Shown: piece after piece, positions 32,030 to 39,200 of the stretch
Layout of the letters: the number at the start of each line of letters is the position of its first letter
Position numbering within the stretch: the stretch's first letter is position 1
Assembly: GCA_016342655.1 (NCBI GenBank)
Contig: JAEINL010000025.1
Location: forward strand, 1-46,745
Source: Sphaerochaeta sp.
GTDB taxonomy: Bacteria > Spirochaetota > Spirochaetia > Sphaerochaetales > Sphaerochaetaceae
DNA: 46,745 nt
Direction of reading: 5' to 3'
Program-made: the position numbers and the translations under genes
The notes under the pieces: generated by a model
What the model saw: the letters and a program-made list of their open reading frames with translations, nothing else
Told to the model about the DNA's origin: nothing
Databases searched by the model: none

Positions 32030-32896
32030 TTGAAAAAATCAAATCTTGCAAAATCCATAGCAATCTCCATGTTGCTTGTGTTACTTACTCTTCCGCTGTT
32101 TGCCCTGAATACCAGTTCAGGCAACATCAAGCTTATCGGAGCATACCCACTTGAGGCCAAAATGGAAGCAGGGTATACCCTGAAAATCCCTATGCTTGAA
32201 GGGGAAAACCCCCTTTTTAGTGGCAATAACCTCAAGGTCAAGGGCTTGCTCGGGCTGTCTCCTGTAGCTGCAACCCTTGGTGTTGATGCTGTGCTGACTC
32301 CTATTGCCGTAATGGAGCTCACCCTTGGAGGATCTCTGGGTACCGGATGGGATTTTGATCCCATGGGCCTTTCTGGGTTGCTCATGAGCACAGATAATAT
32401 TGGCGTATCAGATCTCACCGCTGATTCTCTTGGTGGAGTGTATTACAAAGGTAGGGCTGGTGCTGCATTGCAATTCGATACTGGAGTTATCTTCCCAGGC
32501 GATTGGACCAGCATCCTGCTAAGGACGTATCATGAGATCATGTATCAGGGATATACGGGGGCTAAGAAAGACGAAGCCTGGGAGTATGAGACCTCAGGAG
32601 CCAAGGTAAATGGCTTTAACTATAAGGGAGAATATATTGTTGGGTACAAGTTGCCTATAATGCTCAACATGGTGGCATTACAACTAGAAACCTTCTCCTA
32701 CAACTTGTTAGGTGATGTCTCCCACCCATTCAAGTATGATGTAGGTGTTATTGGTAATGTAGAGTTTTTTGATGGCTTGAATCTCACTGTGATCGTGCAA
32801 GGTACAAACTTGACAAAGGATAAAGCTACCAAAGAGGTTTCTGTTACTGATTTCCGCTATAAGCGAGTTGGAGTCATGCTCAACTACTCTTTCTAA
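32030..32896 (+). CDS. Secreted beta-barrel-like protein, hypothetical
   Basis: 288 aa. Signal peptide KKSNLAKSIAISMLLVLLTL then PLFA-LN; the mature part is rich in alternating aromatic/small residues (for example YTLKIPML, YIVGYKLPI, FRYKRVGVMLNYSF) and ends in F, which is the outer-membrane-barrel C-terminal signature. I know no family with confidence. Start is TTG 32030 with GGAGGG 5 bases before it; there is no better ATG. It is followed by a strong terminator. A TGG-TATGAT box upstream (about 31985) looks like its promoter. Confidence 0.65.
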   Translation: MKKSNLAKSIAISMLLVLLTLPLFALNTSSGNIKLIGAYPLEAKMEAGYTLKIPMLEGENPLFSGNNLKVKGLLGLSPVAATLGVDAVLTPIAVMELTLGGSLGTGWDFDPMGLSGLLMSTDNIGVSDLTADSLGGVYYKGRAGAALQFDTGVIFPGDWTSILLRTYHEIMYQGYTGAKKDEAWEYETSGAKVNGFNYKGEYIVGYKLPIMLNMVALQLETFSYNLLGDVSHPFKYDVGVIGNVEFFDGLNLTVIVQGTNLTKDKATKEVSVTDFRYKRVGVMLNYSF

Positions 32897-32917
32897 TTCA
32901 CTATGTAATAAGGCGTT

Positions 32918-32954
32918 GTACAGGCATCCCTGTTGGGATGCCTGTACCCTTTTT
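32918..32954 (+). terminator. Terminator after the barrel protein
   Basis: 13-bp stem GTACAGGCATCCC/GGGATGCCTGTAC with a TGTT loop, followed by CC and six T. Confidence 0.9.
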
Positions 32955-33140
32955 TGCATAGCTTCTCCTACTTTTCCGGATGAAGCTACCTAACGTTTCT
33001 CAGAAACTCCCCTTATCATATTCTCCTTTGCTCCTAACTTTTTGACTTCCCCCTAGCCCTAGGGTACTTATACCTATGGATTTTACTCCGTATCGCACAG
33101 ATTCGGAGGTTTTTGTATATGCAAAACAGTAGGAGAATCA

Positions 33141-33690
33141 GATGGATAAAAAAAAATGGCCGATGCCATATGCATTTTAAGTATGGATGGGGTGCAAAAG
33201 GCTAACTCTGGACACCCTGGAGCCCCTATGGGGATGGCAGATATTGCAGAAGTGCTTTTTCGACGTACTATGCGCTACAACCCAAAAAATCCCTCTTGGG
33301 AGAACCGTGATAGATTTGTCCTTTCCAACGGACATGCCTCCATGCTCCTGTACTCCCTTTTACATCTGACTGGGTATGATGTGACCCTTGATGACTTGAA
33401 GCAGTTCCGGTAGTTGGCAGAGAAAAAGCTTGCGGCAACCTTCAACAAGAAAGACCTCCCTATAGTTGATCATTACACCTATACCTTCATAGTCGGTGAT
33501 GGATGTCTGATGGAAGGCATCTCTCATGAGGCAGCCTCCCTTGCAGGGACTTGGAAGCTGAACAAGCTTATAGTCATATATGACAGTAACGGAATCTCCA
33601 TACAGCTTTTCGCCAAACCTACCATAGTGAAACGACTGTTGTTTGGAAAAATCCCCCGCATGTCTGCTTAGACGTCAACAGTATAACCGT
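33141..33690 (+). pseudogene. Transketolase remnant
   Basis: ATG 33141 begins MDKKK and loses frame in an A-run; the next frame gives [20 protein letters not shown] then [15 protein letters not shown] and DLKQFR, which is transketolase N-terminus. A TAG (33411) follows, and the reading resumes as [10 protein letters not shown] and [20 protein letters not shown]: about 35 residues between are deleted (the GPLGQG-type part). After GISI the sequence breaks down again. The C-terminal ~450 residues are absent. Dead copy of a ~2-kb gene. Confidence 0.85.
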
Positions 33691-33941
33691 ATCTTCAAAG
33701 GATCCGAAAGGGGTCCGCTTTCAGTATCGACTTCGGACTTCCTTTCTTTGGGTTTACAGCAACAAACCCAAGGCAAAATCAGATCAGAGCATAAGCCCCT
33801 TGTTTCCCAAGCTATTCTTGTGCGTAATTACCAACATTTCCATTTTTATGCAATTTCCGTGGAATATATACAAATAAATATCCAATTATTATACGTGTAT
33901 GGTATAATTATTCAAATTTGGCAACAAAAGGAGATTCATTT
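33691..33941. other. Region before DUF969
   Basis: Partly degenerate transketolase tail, then AT-rich DNA. A TGG-TATAAT box at 33900-33908 is a good extended -10 for DUF969. A small hairpin GGGTTTACAGCAACAAACCC lies at about 33750. Confidence 0.5.
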
Positions 33942-34622
33942 ATGGAACTGCTGAAACTCATTGGAGTACTGATAGTCATTATTGGCTTCGTACTTAAGAA
34001 AGACACCATTGCAACGGTTGTAATAGCCGGTGTGGTCACGGGTCTTGTGGCGGGCATGCCCTTCATTGAGATCTTGAACACTTTGGGAAAATCGTTCATT
34101 TCCCAAAGGACTGCAACCCTGTTCGTACTCACTCTTCCCATAATCGGAATTTGTGAACGCTATGGGTTGAAAGACAAAGCTGTAGACCTGATAAAAAAGG
34201 CAAAGGGTGCTACTGCAGGAAGAATCATCTCCCTATATCTGGGAGTCAGGGCATTGGCTGCAGCCTTCTCTTTGCGTCTTGGTGGCCATCCACAGTTCGT
34301 TCGCCCTCTTGTTAATCCTATGGCTCAGGCCGCTGCAGTCGCCAAATTCGGCGAAGTTGATGAGAAAACTGAGGACAAGATTAAAGGCTATAGTGCTGCA
34401 AATGAAAACTTTGGAAACTTCTTTGCGCAGAACTGTTTTATGGGAGCTTCCGGTACCTTGCTGATCGTTGCTACGCTCAATGGCCAAGGGTATGATATCA
34501 ATGCGCTGCAAATTGCCATGATGTCAATCCCCATCGCTGTTGTTGCTGTACTCGTAGGTATTGTCCATAATGTCTTCTTGGATAAGAAGCTTGCTGTAAG
34601 CGTCAAGAAAGGGGAGAAATAA
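33942..34622 (+). CDS. DUF969 membrane protein, putative permease subunit
   Basis: 226 aa, about six hydrophobic helices. Family sequences seen: FVLTLPIIGICERYGLKDKA and SLRLGGHPQFVRPLVNPMAQ. DUF969 and DUF979 are almost always adjacent and probably form one transporter; genomic association with pyroglutamyl peptidase and 5-oxoproline genes suggests pyroglutamate or peptide uptake. ATG 33942 has AAAGGAG upstream. Its stop (34620-34622) lies 2 bases before the original DUF979 start. Confidence 0.85.
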   Translation: MELLKLIGVLIVIIGFVLKKDTIATVVIAGVVTGLVAGMPFIEILNTLGKSFISQRTATLFVLTLPIIGICERYGLKDKAVDLIKKAKGATAGRIISLYLGVRALAAAFSLRLGGHPQFVRPLVNPMAQAAAVAKFGEVDEKTEDKIKGYSAANENFGNFFAQNCFMGASGTLLIVATLNGQGYDINALQIAMMSIPIAVVAVLVGIVHNVFLDKKLAVSVKKGEK

Positions 34623-34651
34623 AAATGTCCAGAAATGTAATTATAGCTGAA

Positions 34652-34659
34652 TTTTTCTA
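34652..34659. repeat. 8-bp target site duplication, left
   Basis: TTTTTCTA directly before the left inverted repeat of the MITE; the same eight bases follow the right end (34937-34944). Confidence 0.9.
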
Positions 34660-34936
34660 GGGGGGTAGTCGGTTAGTGCCAGTGAGCTTACAAAACGCAT
34701 ATTTATGCATCTAGTAATATCTAGCAGATATTTAGGATATGGGAGGCTGTTAGTTCCACTTCGCCATTCATTCAACTATGGTCCCAATCGTAGCCATAGG
34801 TTACCTTAAACTCCCTGTATGTGTTCGAATAATCAAACCCAGCTACCAATTTACTTTCCATATCTACCTCTATTATGCATAAATATTATCCTGTATGCAT
34901 GTTTATACCATGACTGGCACTAACCGACTACCCCCC
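34660..34936. mobile_element. MITE, 277 bp, with 24-bp perfect terminal inverted repeats
   Basis: Left end 34660-34683 begins GGGGGGTAGTCGGTTAGT; right end 34913-34936 is its exact reverse complement. It is flanked by TTTTTCTA on both sides (8-bp duplication). The interior is AT-rich and carries no transposase frame. An 8-bp duplication fits several insertion-sequence families (for example IS256, IS66, ISL3, IS1595); the parent is not in this window. It interrupts DUF979 after codon 12. Confidence 0.95.
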
Positions 34937-35830
34937 TTTTTCTATTGTATCATTGGACTGGTCTTCTTCCTTGTAGGTATGAAGGCACTCAGAGACAAGA
35001 CCCATGCAAGACCGATTTTCACTGCGATATTTTGGTTCATACTTGCTTTCACTTTCATTGTCGGGCCCTATGTCCCCCATTGGATAACTGGGATATGTGT
35101 GCTGGCTATTGCTGCCCTGACAGCCTCGAATAGGGTGATTCAATCAAAGAGTGATAATCCGACTGTAGAAGCAACGCGTAAGAGTGCTGACAAGCTTGGC
35201 TACAAAGTGTTCATCCCTGCCTTGTGTCTGGCTTTCGTAGCAGTGTTTGCAGCTACGTTCCTCCCCTTTGGGGCAAACAATGCTATTGGTATCTCTGCAG
35301 TTGTTGCTCTCATTGTGGCATACATCATCACTAAGGCGCCTGTTAAGAGTGCCGTTGTTGATGGGACCCGGCTCATGGACAATGTCGGCCCTGTTGGTAT
35401 CCTTCCCCAGTTGCTTGCTGCCTTGGGTGCCTTGTTTACTGCTGCAGGAGTCGGTACAGTCATTGCCAAAGGTGTTTCCACAATCATTCCTGATGGAAGC
35501 AAACTTATCGCAGTCGCAGTGTATTGTATAGGCATGGCTCTTTTCACCATCATCATGGGCAATGGTTTTGCGGCCTTCAGTGTTATCACCGTTGGTATCG
35601 GCATTCCGTTCCTCATCATGCAAGGTGCTGATCCTGTGGTTGTAGGTGCTCTAGGACTTACTGCCGGATACTGTGGTACATTGCTTACACCGATGGCCGC
35701 CAACTTCAATATCATGCCAGCAGCTTTGCTCGAAACAAAAGATAAATATATTATCATCAAGAGTCAGGCGCCCGTTGCGCTAGTGATGTTGTTGGTGCAC
35801 ATCATCCTTATGTATATTCTTGCATTCTAA
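34895..35830 (+). CDS. DUF979 membrane protein, N-terminus replaced by MITE sequence
   Basis: Putative permease partner of DUF969, about eight to nine helices, e.g. CIIGLVFFLVGMKALRDK, LLAALGALFTAAGVGTVIAK and GYCGTLLTPMAANFNIMPAA. The original gene began at ATG 34625, 2 bases after the DUF969 stop, and read MSRNVIIAEFFYCIIGLVFF if the MITE is removed. In the present sequence an in-frame ATG inside the MITE (34895, or 34910) gives MHVYTMTGTNRLPPFFYCII and stays open to the natural stop. Translation could restart there, but coupling to DUF969 is lost and no ribosome site is evident. Function may be lost or weak. Confidence 0.75.
   Translation: MHVYTMTGTNRLPPFFYCIIGLVFFLVGMKALRDKTHARPIFTAIFWFILAFTFIVGPYVPHWITGICVLAIAALTASNRVIQSKSDNPTVEATRKSADKLGYKVFIPALCLAFVAVFAATFLPFGANNAIGISAVVALIVAYIITKAPVKSAVVDGTRLMDNVGPVGILPQLLAALGALFTAAGVGTVIAKGVSTIIPDGSKLIAVAVYCIGMALFTIIMGNGFAAFSVITVGIGIPFLIMQGADPVVVGALGLTAGYCGTLLTPMAANFNIMPAALLETKDKYIIIKSQAPVALVMLLVHIILMYILAF
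34937..34944. repeat. 8-bp target site duplication, right
   Basis: TTTTTCTA after the right inverted repeat, identical to 34652-34659; it codes F-F-Y of the interrupted protein. Confidence 0.9.
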
Positions 35831-35843
35831 GAAAGAGGGTATT

Positions 35844-36485
35844 ATGAAAGTATTACTGACAGCTTTTGATCCGTTCGGTGGGGAGGCAATCAATCCGGCA
35901 CTTGAAGCAGTGCAGAAGGTTCGTTCTTCGTTGGGTTCCATTGAGGTAGTCAAACTCGAGGTTCCTACTGTTTTTGGCAAGTCGATAGAGAGAGTCCGTG
36001 AAGTTATTGAAGAAATCCATCCTGACGTCGTTCTCTGTATCGGCCAGGCAGGAGGAAGATTCGATATCACCGTGGAACGGGTAGCTATCAATCTGGATGA
36101 TGCTAGGATTGCAGATAATGAAGGCAATAAGCCCATCGACAAGCGTATAGCTGAAGATGGCCAACCTGCATATTTTGCAACCTTGCCTATCAAGGCTATG
36201 GTGGATGCTATACGTAAGGCTGGAATCCCTAGCAGTATTTCCAATACTGCAGGGACCTTTGTCTGCAATCATCTGATGTACGGGGTGTTGCATATTCTCT
36301 CCGGCATGCAGTATCCCGTTAGGGGAGGGTTCCTCCATGTTCCCTTCATCCCTTCCCAGGTAGTAGCAAAACCGAATGCTCCGAGTATGTCGCTGTCTGA
36401 TATCGTTACAGCTTTGGAAGCTGGTATTATTGCTATTGGTGAACATGATTCTGACGTGAAGATATCTGGAGGCAAAGAGTTTTGA
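35844..36485 (+). CDS. pcp: Pyroglutamyl peptidase I
   Basis: 213 aa C15 cysteine peptidase that removes N-terminal 5-oxoproline (pyroglutamate) from peptides in the cytoplasm. The catalytic triad is intact: ITVERVAIN (E79), SNTAGTFVCNHLMYG (C141) and FLHVPFIPSQ (H165). ATG 35844 has AGAGGG upstream, 14 bases after the DUF979 stop, so it belongs to the same operon. Its stop overlaps the start of the next gene by 4 bases. Confidence 0.95.
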   Translation: MKVLLTAFDPFGGEAINPALEAVQKVRSSLGSIEVVKLEVPTVFGKSIERVREVIEEIHPDVVLCIGQAGGRFDITVERVAINLDDARIADNEGNKPIDKRIAEDGQPAYFATLPIKAMVDAIRKAGIPSSISNTAGTFVCNHLMYGVLHILSGMQYPVRGGFLHVPFIPSQVVAKPNAPSMSLSDIVTALEAGIIAIGEHDSDVKISGGKEF

Positions 36486-36949
36486 TTGAATGTAGCAAAC
36501 TTTGGGTGTATGGCAGTTTGCTGTCCGGATTCTTTAACTACAAACGGGTTCTGGCGGGCAAGGTTTTGACGTGCACCCCTGCAAAGGTGAGAGGAATCTT
36601 GTTCCATCAGATTGACAAAGGGTATCCCGCTATAGTTGAGGGTGATGATTGGATTTACGGAGAACTGCTGGAATTGGAGGGATTTTTTCATGTGCTTCCC
36701 AAAATTGATATGTTGGAAAACTATTTTGGCTTGGGAAATGATAACGAGTATGATCGAATCCCATCTCAAGTTTTTGTATATGTCCAAGGAGAATGGATGG
36801 CCCAGCAAGCGTATGTGTATTGGTATGCCCAGAATGACTTGGGCAAATCAGAAAACCCAGCTGTTAGGGTGCTTGGAGGGGACTGGCGTTCATATATGCT
36901 GAACCAGCCAAGTAACTACCATGCAACAAAAGTTCCGTTCACCCTGTAA
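36482..36949 (+). CDS. Gamma-glutamylcyclotransferase-like (AIG2/GGCT fold) protein
   Basis: 155 aa. The YGSL substrate loop is seen as LWVYGSLLSGFFNYKRVLAG, with the GGCT-type strand IYGELLEL and the helix LPKIDMLENYFG containing the expected acidic residue, then EYDRIPSQVFVY. Members release 5-oxoproline from gamma-glutamyl compounds. It would feed the same product as Pcp. The start is TTG 36482, overlapping the pcp stop (TTGA); this coupling supports it over any later ATG. Exact substrate unknown. Confidence 0.78.
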   Translation: MIECSKLWVYGSLLSGFFNYKRVLAGKVLTCTPAKVRGILFHQIDKGYPAIVEGDDWIYGELLELEGFFHVLPKIDMLENYFGLGNDNEYDRIPSQVFVYVQGEWMAQQAYVYWYAQNDLGKSENPAVRVLGGDWRSYMLNQPSNYHATKVPFTL

Positions 36950-36966
36950 GTGATTCTATCATATGG

Positions 36967-36998
36967 ATATGCCCGCTTCTACAAAGAGGCGGGCATAT
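36967..36998 (+). terminator. Terminator of the DUF969-DUF979-pcp-GGCT operon
   Basis: 10-bp stem ATATGCCCGC/GCGGGCATAT followed by a T-rich stretch (TTCTGTTTGTTGTTTTC). Repeat copy 3 begins immediately after this tract. Confidence 0.85.
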
Positions 36999-37017
36999 TC
37001 TGTTTGTTGTTTTCATT

Positions 37018-37172
37018 CCCCAACGAAGCGAGAGTAGCAAAAGCATTACCATGCTTCCATTACCGAGCGAGTGCCGGGAAAGCAAGGTGAGATACGTGAG
37101 CCCCTTGGCTCTGAAAAGGAGGCAACGCCTCCTCTTTCCAGGGCTTGCCCTGGGGTATTGATACCTTTCAAT
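37018..37172. repeat. Structured dispersed repeat, copy 3 (~155 bp)
   Basis: Best preserved copy. Left flank TCATT (37013-37017), right end TTTCA then ATT. Hairpins: AAGCAT-TACC-ATGCTT (37041-37056), GGAGGC-AAC-GCCTCC (37118-37132), CCAGGGC-TT-GCCCTGG (37138-37153), GGTAT-TG-ATACC (37154-37165), plus GAGCC-CCTT-GGCTC near 37099-37112. It sits between two convergent operons and damages no gene. Confidence 0.85.
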
Positions 37173-37236
37173 TCCTACCAGCTTACCAGAAAAAAGAGAG
37201 CCTCGTGGGAGGGCGATTTCACTATAAGTAGATTCC

Positions 37237-38139
37237 CTACGACTCAATCGCCCCTTTCTTCTTTGCATAGATTGAGGAGCCTACCATTGCCAGGAGGGTA
37301 AACACGTAAGGGATGGCAAGGATAAATTCAGAGGGTATGTTCAATGCCCCCTGGGCATAGTTGGAGAAGGCCTCTGCAAGGCCAAAGATAAAGGCTGCAA
37401 TGAGTAGGCCTAAAGGCTTCTTGTTCCCCAAGAAGATTACCACAAGGGCTATCCACCCTTTTCCTGCAGTGATGTTAGGGACGAAGGCTCCGAGATTAAG
37501 GGTCAGCAGTGCCCCTCCAAGACCGCAGGTGAACCCTGAGATGAGGAAGGCGGCAAATCGATAATGGTCAGGACTCATGCCCAAGGAGGTCAGGGCTTGT
37601 GGGTGCAACCCGGTGGCACGGACCCTGAAGCCAAAAGGTGTCCTGTAGAGGACAAAGGAAAAGAGGGCAAGCAATAGCCAACTGAGGTAGACAAAGGCCG
37701 AGTGCCCGATAAAGATATCCCCGAGTATTGGAATCTTTGCCAACTCTGGTGTGCCTAAGAGAGGGAGGATGGGGATGGTATCAAAGACCACCACCCCTTT
37801 ATTGGAAAACAGGGCAAATGAGAGCACCACCGTCAGGCCTGACGCAAATAGGTTTATGGCAAGGCCTGTGATGAATACATTAGCCTTCAGGTTCAAGGTA
37901 ACAGAGGCCAGTATGGCTGACAGGAGCATGGTACACCCGATGCCAAGCAAGGTTCCCAGTATCATGCTTCCTGTGTAATGGGTGAATATGACCGAACAGA
38001 AGGCTCCCATGAGCAGCAGCCCTTCCAGGGCAATGTTCAGCATGCCTGAGAGCTCAGTGAAGAGACCACCCATTGAGGCTAGCAACAAGGGTGTCATGAT
38101 GGCCACCGCACTATGGAGTATAGGGAGCGTGAACTGCAT
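37237..38139 (-). CDS. ABC transporter permease (BMP/nucleoside-type), second
   Basis: 300 aa, about eight to ten helices, of the BPD_transp_2 (RbsC/NupQ-like) family: MTPLLLASMGGLFTELSGML then NIALEGLLLMGAF, and GFRVRATGLHPQALTSLGMS near the ATPase-coupling loop. It forms the channel with the permease encoded just upstream. The start overlaps the previous stop by one base (TGATG). Confidence 0.88.
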   Translation of the reverse strand: MQFTLPILHSAVAIMTPLLLASMGGLFTELSGMLNIALEGLLLMGAFCSVIFTHYTGSMILGTLLGIGCTMLLSAILASVTLNLKANVFITGLAINLFASGLTVVLSFALFSNKGVVVFDTIPILPLLGTPELAKIPILGDIFIGHSAFVYLSWLLLALFSFVLYRTPFGFRVRATGLHPQALTSLGMSPDHYRFAAFLISGFTCGLGGALLTLNLGAFVPNITAGKGWIALVVIFLGNKKPLGLLIAAFIFGLAEAFSNYAQGALNIPSEFILAIPYVFTLLAMVGSSIYAKKKGAIES

Positions 38140-39200
38140 CAGCGGTACCTCCTCTTCTTTTCAAACAGGGTAAGCAATACTTCACTGCTGATAAGTAGGA
38201 ATACGATGGACTGCACTATGGCTGCTATCTCGAAGGTTACATCTGAATGCAGCATAGCACTTCGTGCCCCCGCTTCTATGTACGCAAAGAAGATGGCTGC
38301 GGGTATCACCATTGAGGGGTTGCTCTTGGCTATCAGGGCGACAGCAAGACCATTCCACCCCATGCCTGAAGAAAACTCTTTGATGCTGGAAAAATAGGTT
38401 CCATAGATGGCAAAACCGCCACCTAGGCCATAGAGGAACCCACTGAGAAACATGGGCAGTACAATGAACTTCTTGGTGTTGATACCCCCATATTTGGCAA
38501 AACGGCTGTTGAGCCCTGTCATGCGTAGCTCATACCCGCTTTTTGTCTTGTAAAGGTAGATATGCACTGTTATGACAGCAACCAATGCAAAGAAGATGGC
38601 CGTGCTGAGGCTAGACGGGGGAAGCAACACTGAAAGCCTGAAGGATTCGGGGATTTTTCTGGTTGCTATCAGACTGGTGGAAGGGTCCATGAAAGGTCCT
38701 GCAATAAGATAGTTCACTACCAGAACCACAGCATTGGAAATGAGAAACGAGGTTATGAATTCGCTGGTATTCCATTTCATGCGCAGGTAACCCGAGAGAG
38801 CTGCTAGGCCTCCTGCAACAGAGGAACCTATAAAGAGGGCTAGGATGGCTCCTAGTACACCAAGGGGTGCAAGGTAGATTGCAAGAAGGGTGGTAGCCAG
38901 AGCCCCACTATATATCTGGCCTTCTCCTCCTAGGTTGAAGTTTCCCGATCTCATGGCAAGGGAGACCCCCAGGCCACCGAATATCAGAGGGATGGCTCCG
39001 TTGAGCATATTGCCGAAATAGTAGGCATTTTGCAGAGGACCTAGGAAAAAGTATCTAAGGGTCTTTGTAGGGGTCTTGCTGAGTAGGAAGGATAGGATTA
39101 TCACCCCACAGAGGGCTATCAGGACAATCAGTAGGCTGCCTGCACTCTCTCTGGGGGTGGGCAATATTTTTCTATTTGTTAGGTATTTTCTCTCAGACAT
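38139..39200 (-). CDS. ABC transporter permease (BMP/nucleoside-type), first
   Basis: 353 aa. Typical sequence is GAIPLIFGGLGVSLAMRSGN then FNLGGEGQIYSGALATT, and the coupling segment KSGYELRMTGLNSRFAKYGG. The N-terminus overlaps the ATPase stop by 8 bases. Together with the other permease, the ATPase and the BMP protein it makes a complete importer of the nucleoside/BMP class. Confidence 0.88.
   Translation of the reverse strand: MSERKYLTNRKILPTPRESAGSLLIVLIALCGVIILSFLLSKTPTKTLRYFFLGPLQNAYYFGNMLNGAIPLIFGGLGVSLAMRSGNFNLGGEGQIYSGALATTLLAIYLAPLGVLGAILALFIGSSVAGGLAALSGYLRMKWNTSEFITSFLISNAVVLVVNYLIAGPFMDPSTSLIATRKIPESFRLSVLLPPSSLSTAIFFALVAVITVHIYLYKTKSGYELRMTGLNSRFAKYGGINTKKFIVLPMFLSGFLYGLGGGFAIYGTYFSSIKEFSSGMGWNGLAVALIAKSNPSMVIPAAIFFAYIEAGARSAMLHSDVTFEIAAIVQSIVFLLISSEVLLTLFEKKRRYR

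Noticed and set aside
33141-33690. Functional split transketolase subunits
   Set aside because: Internal deletion removes part of the cofactor region and the frames are broken; split transketolases have intact halves.
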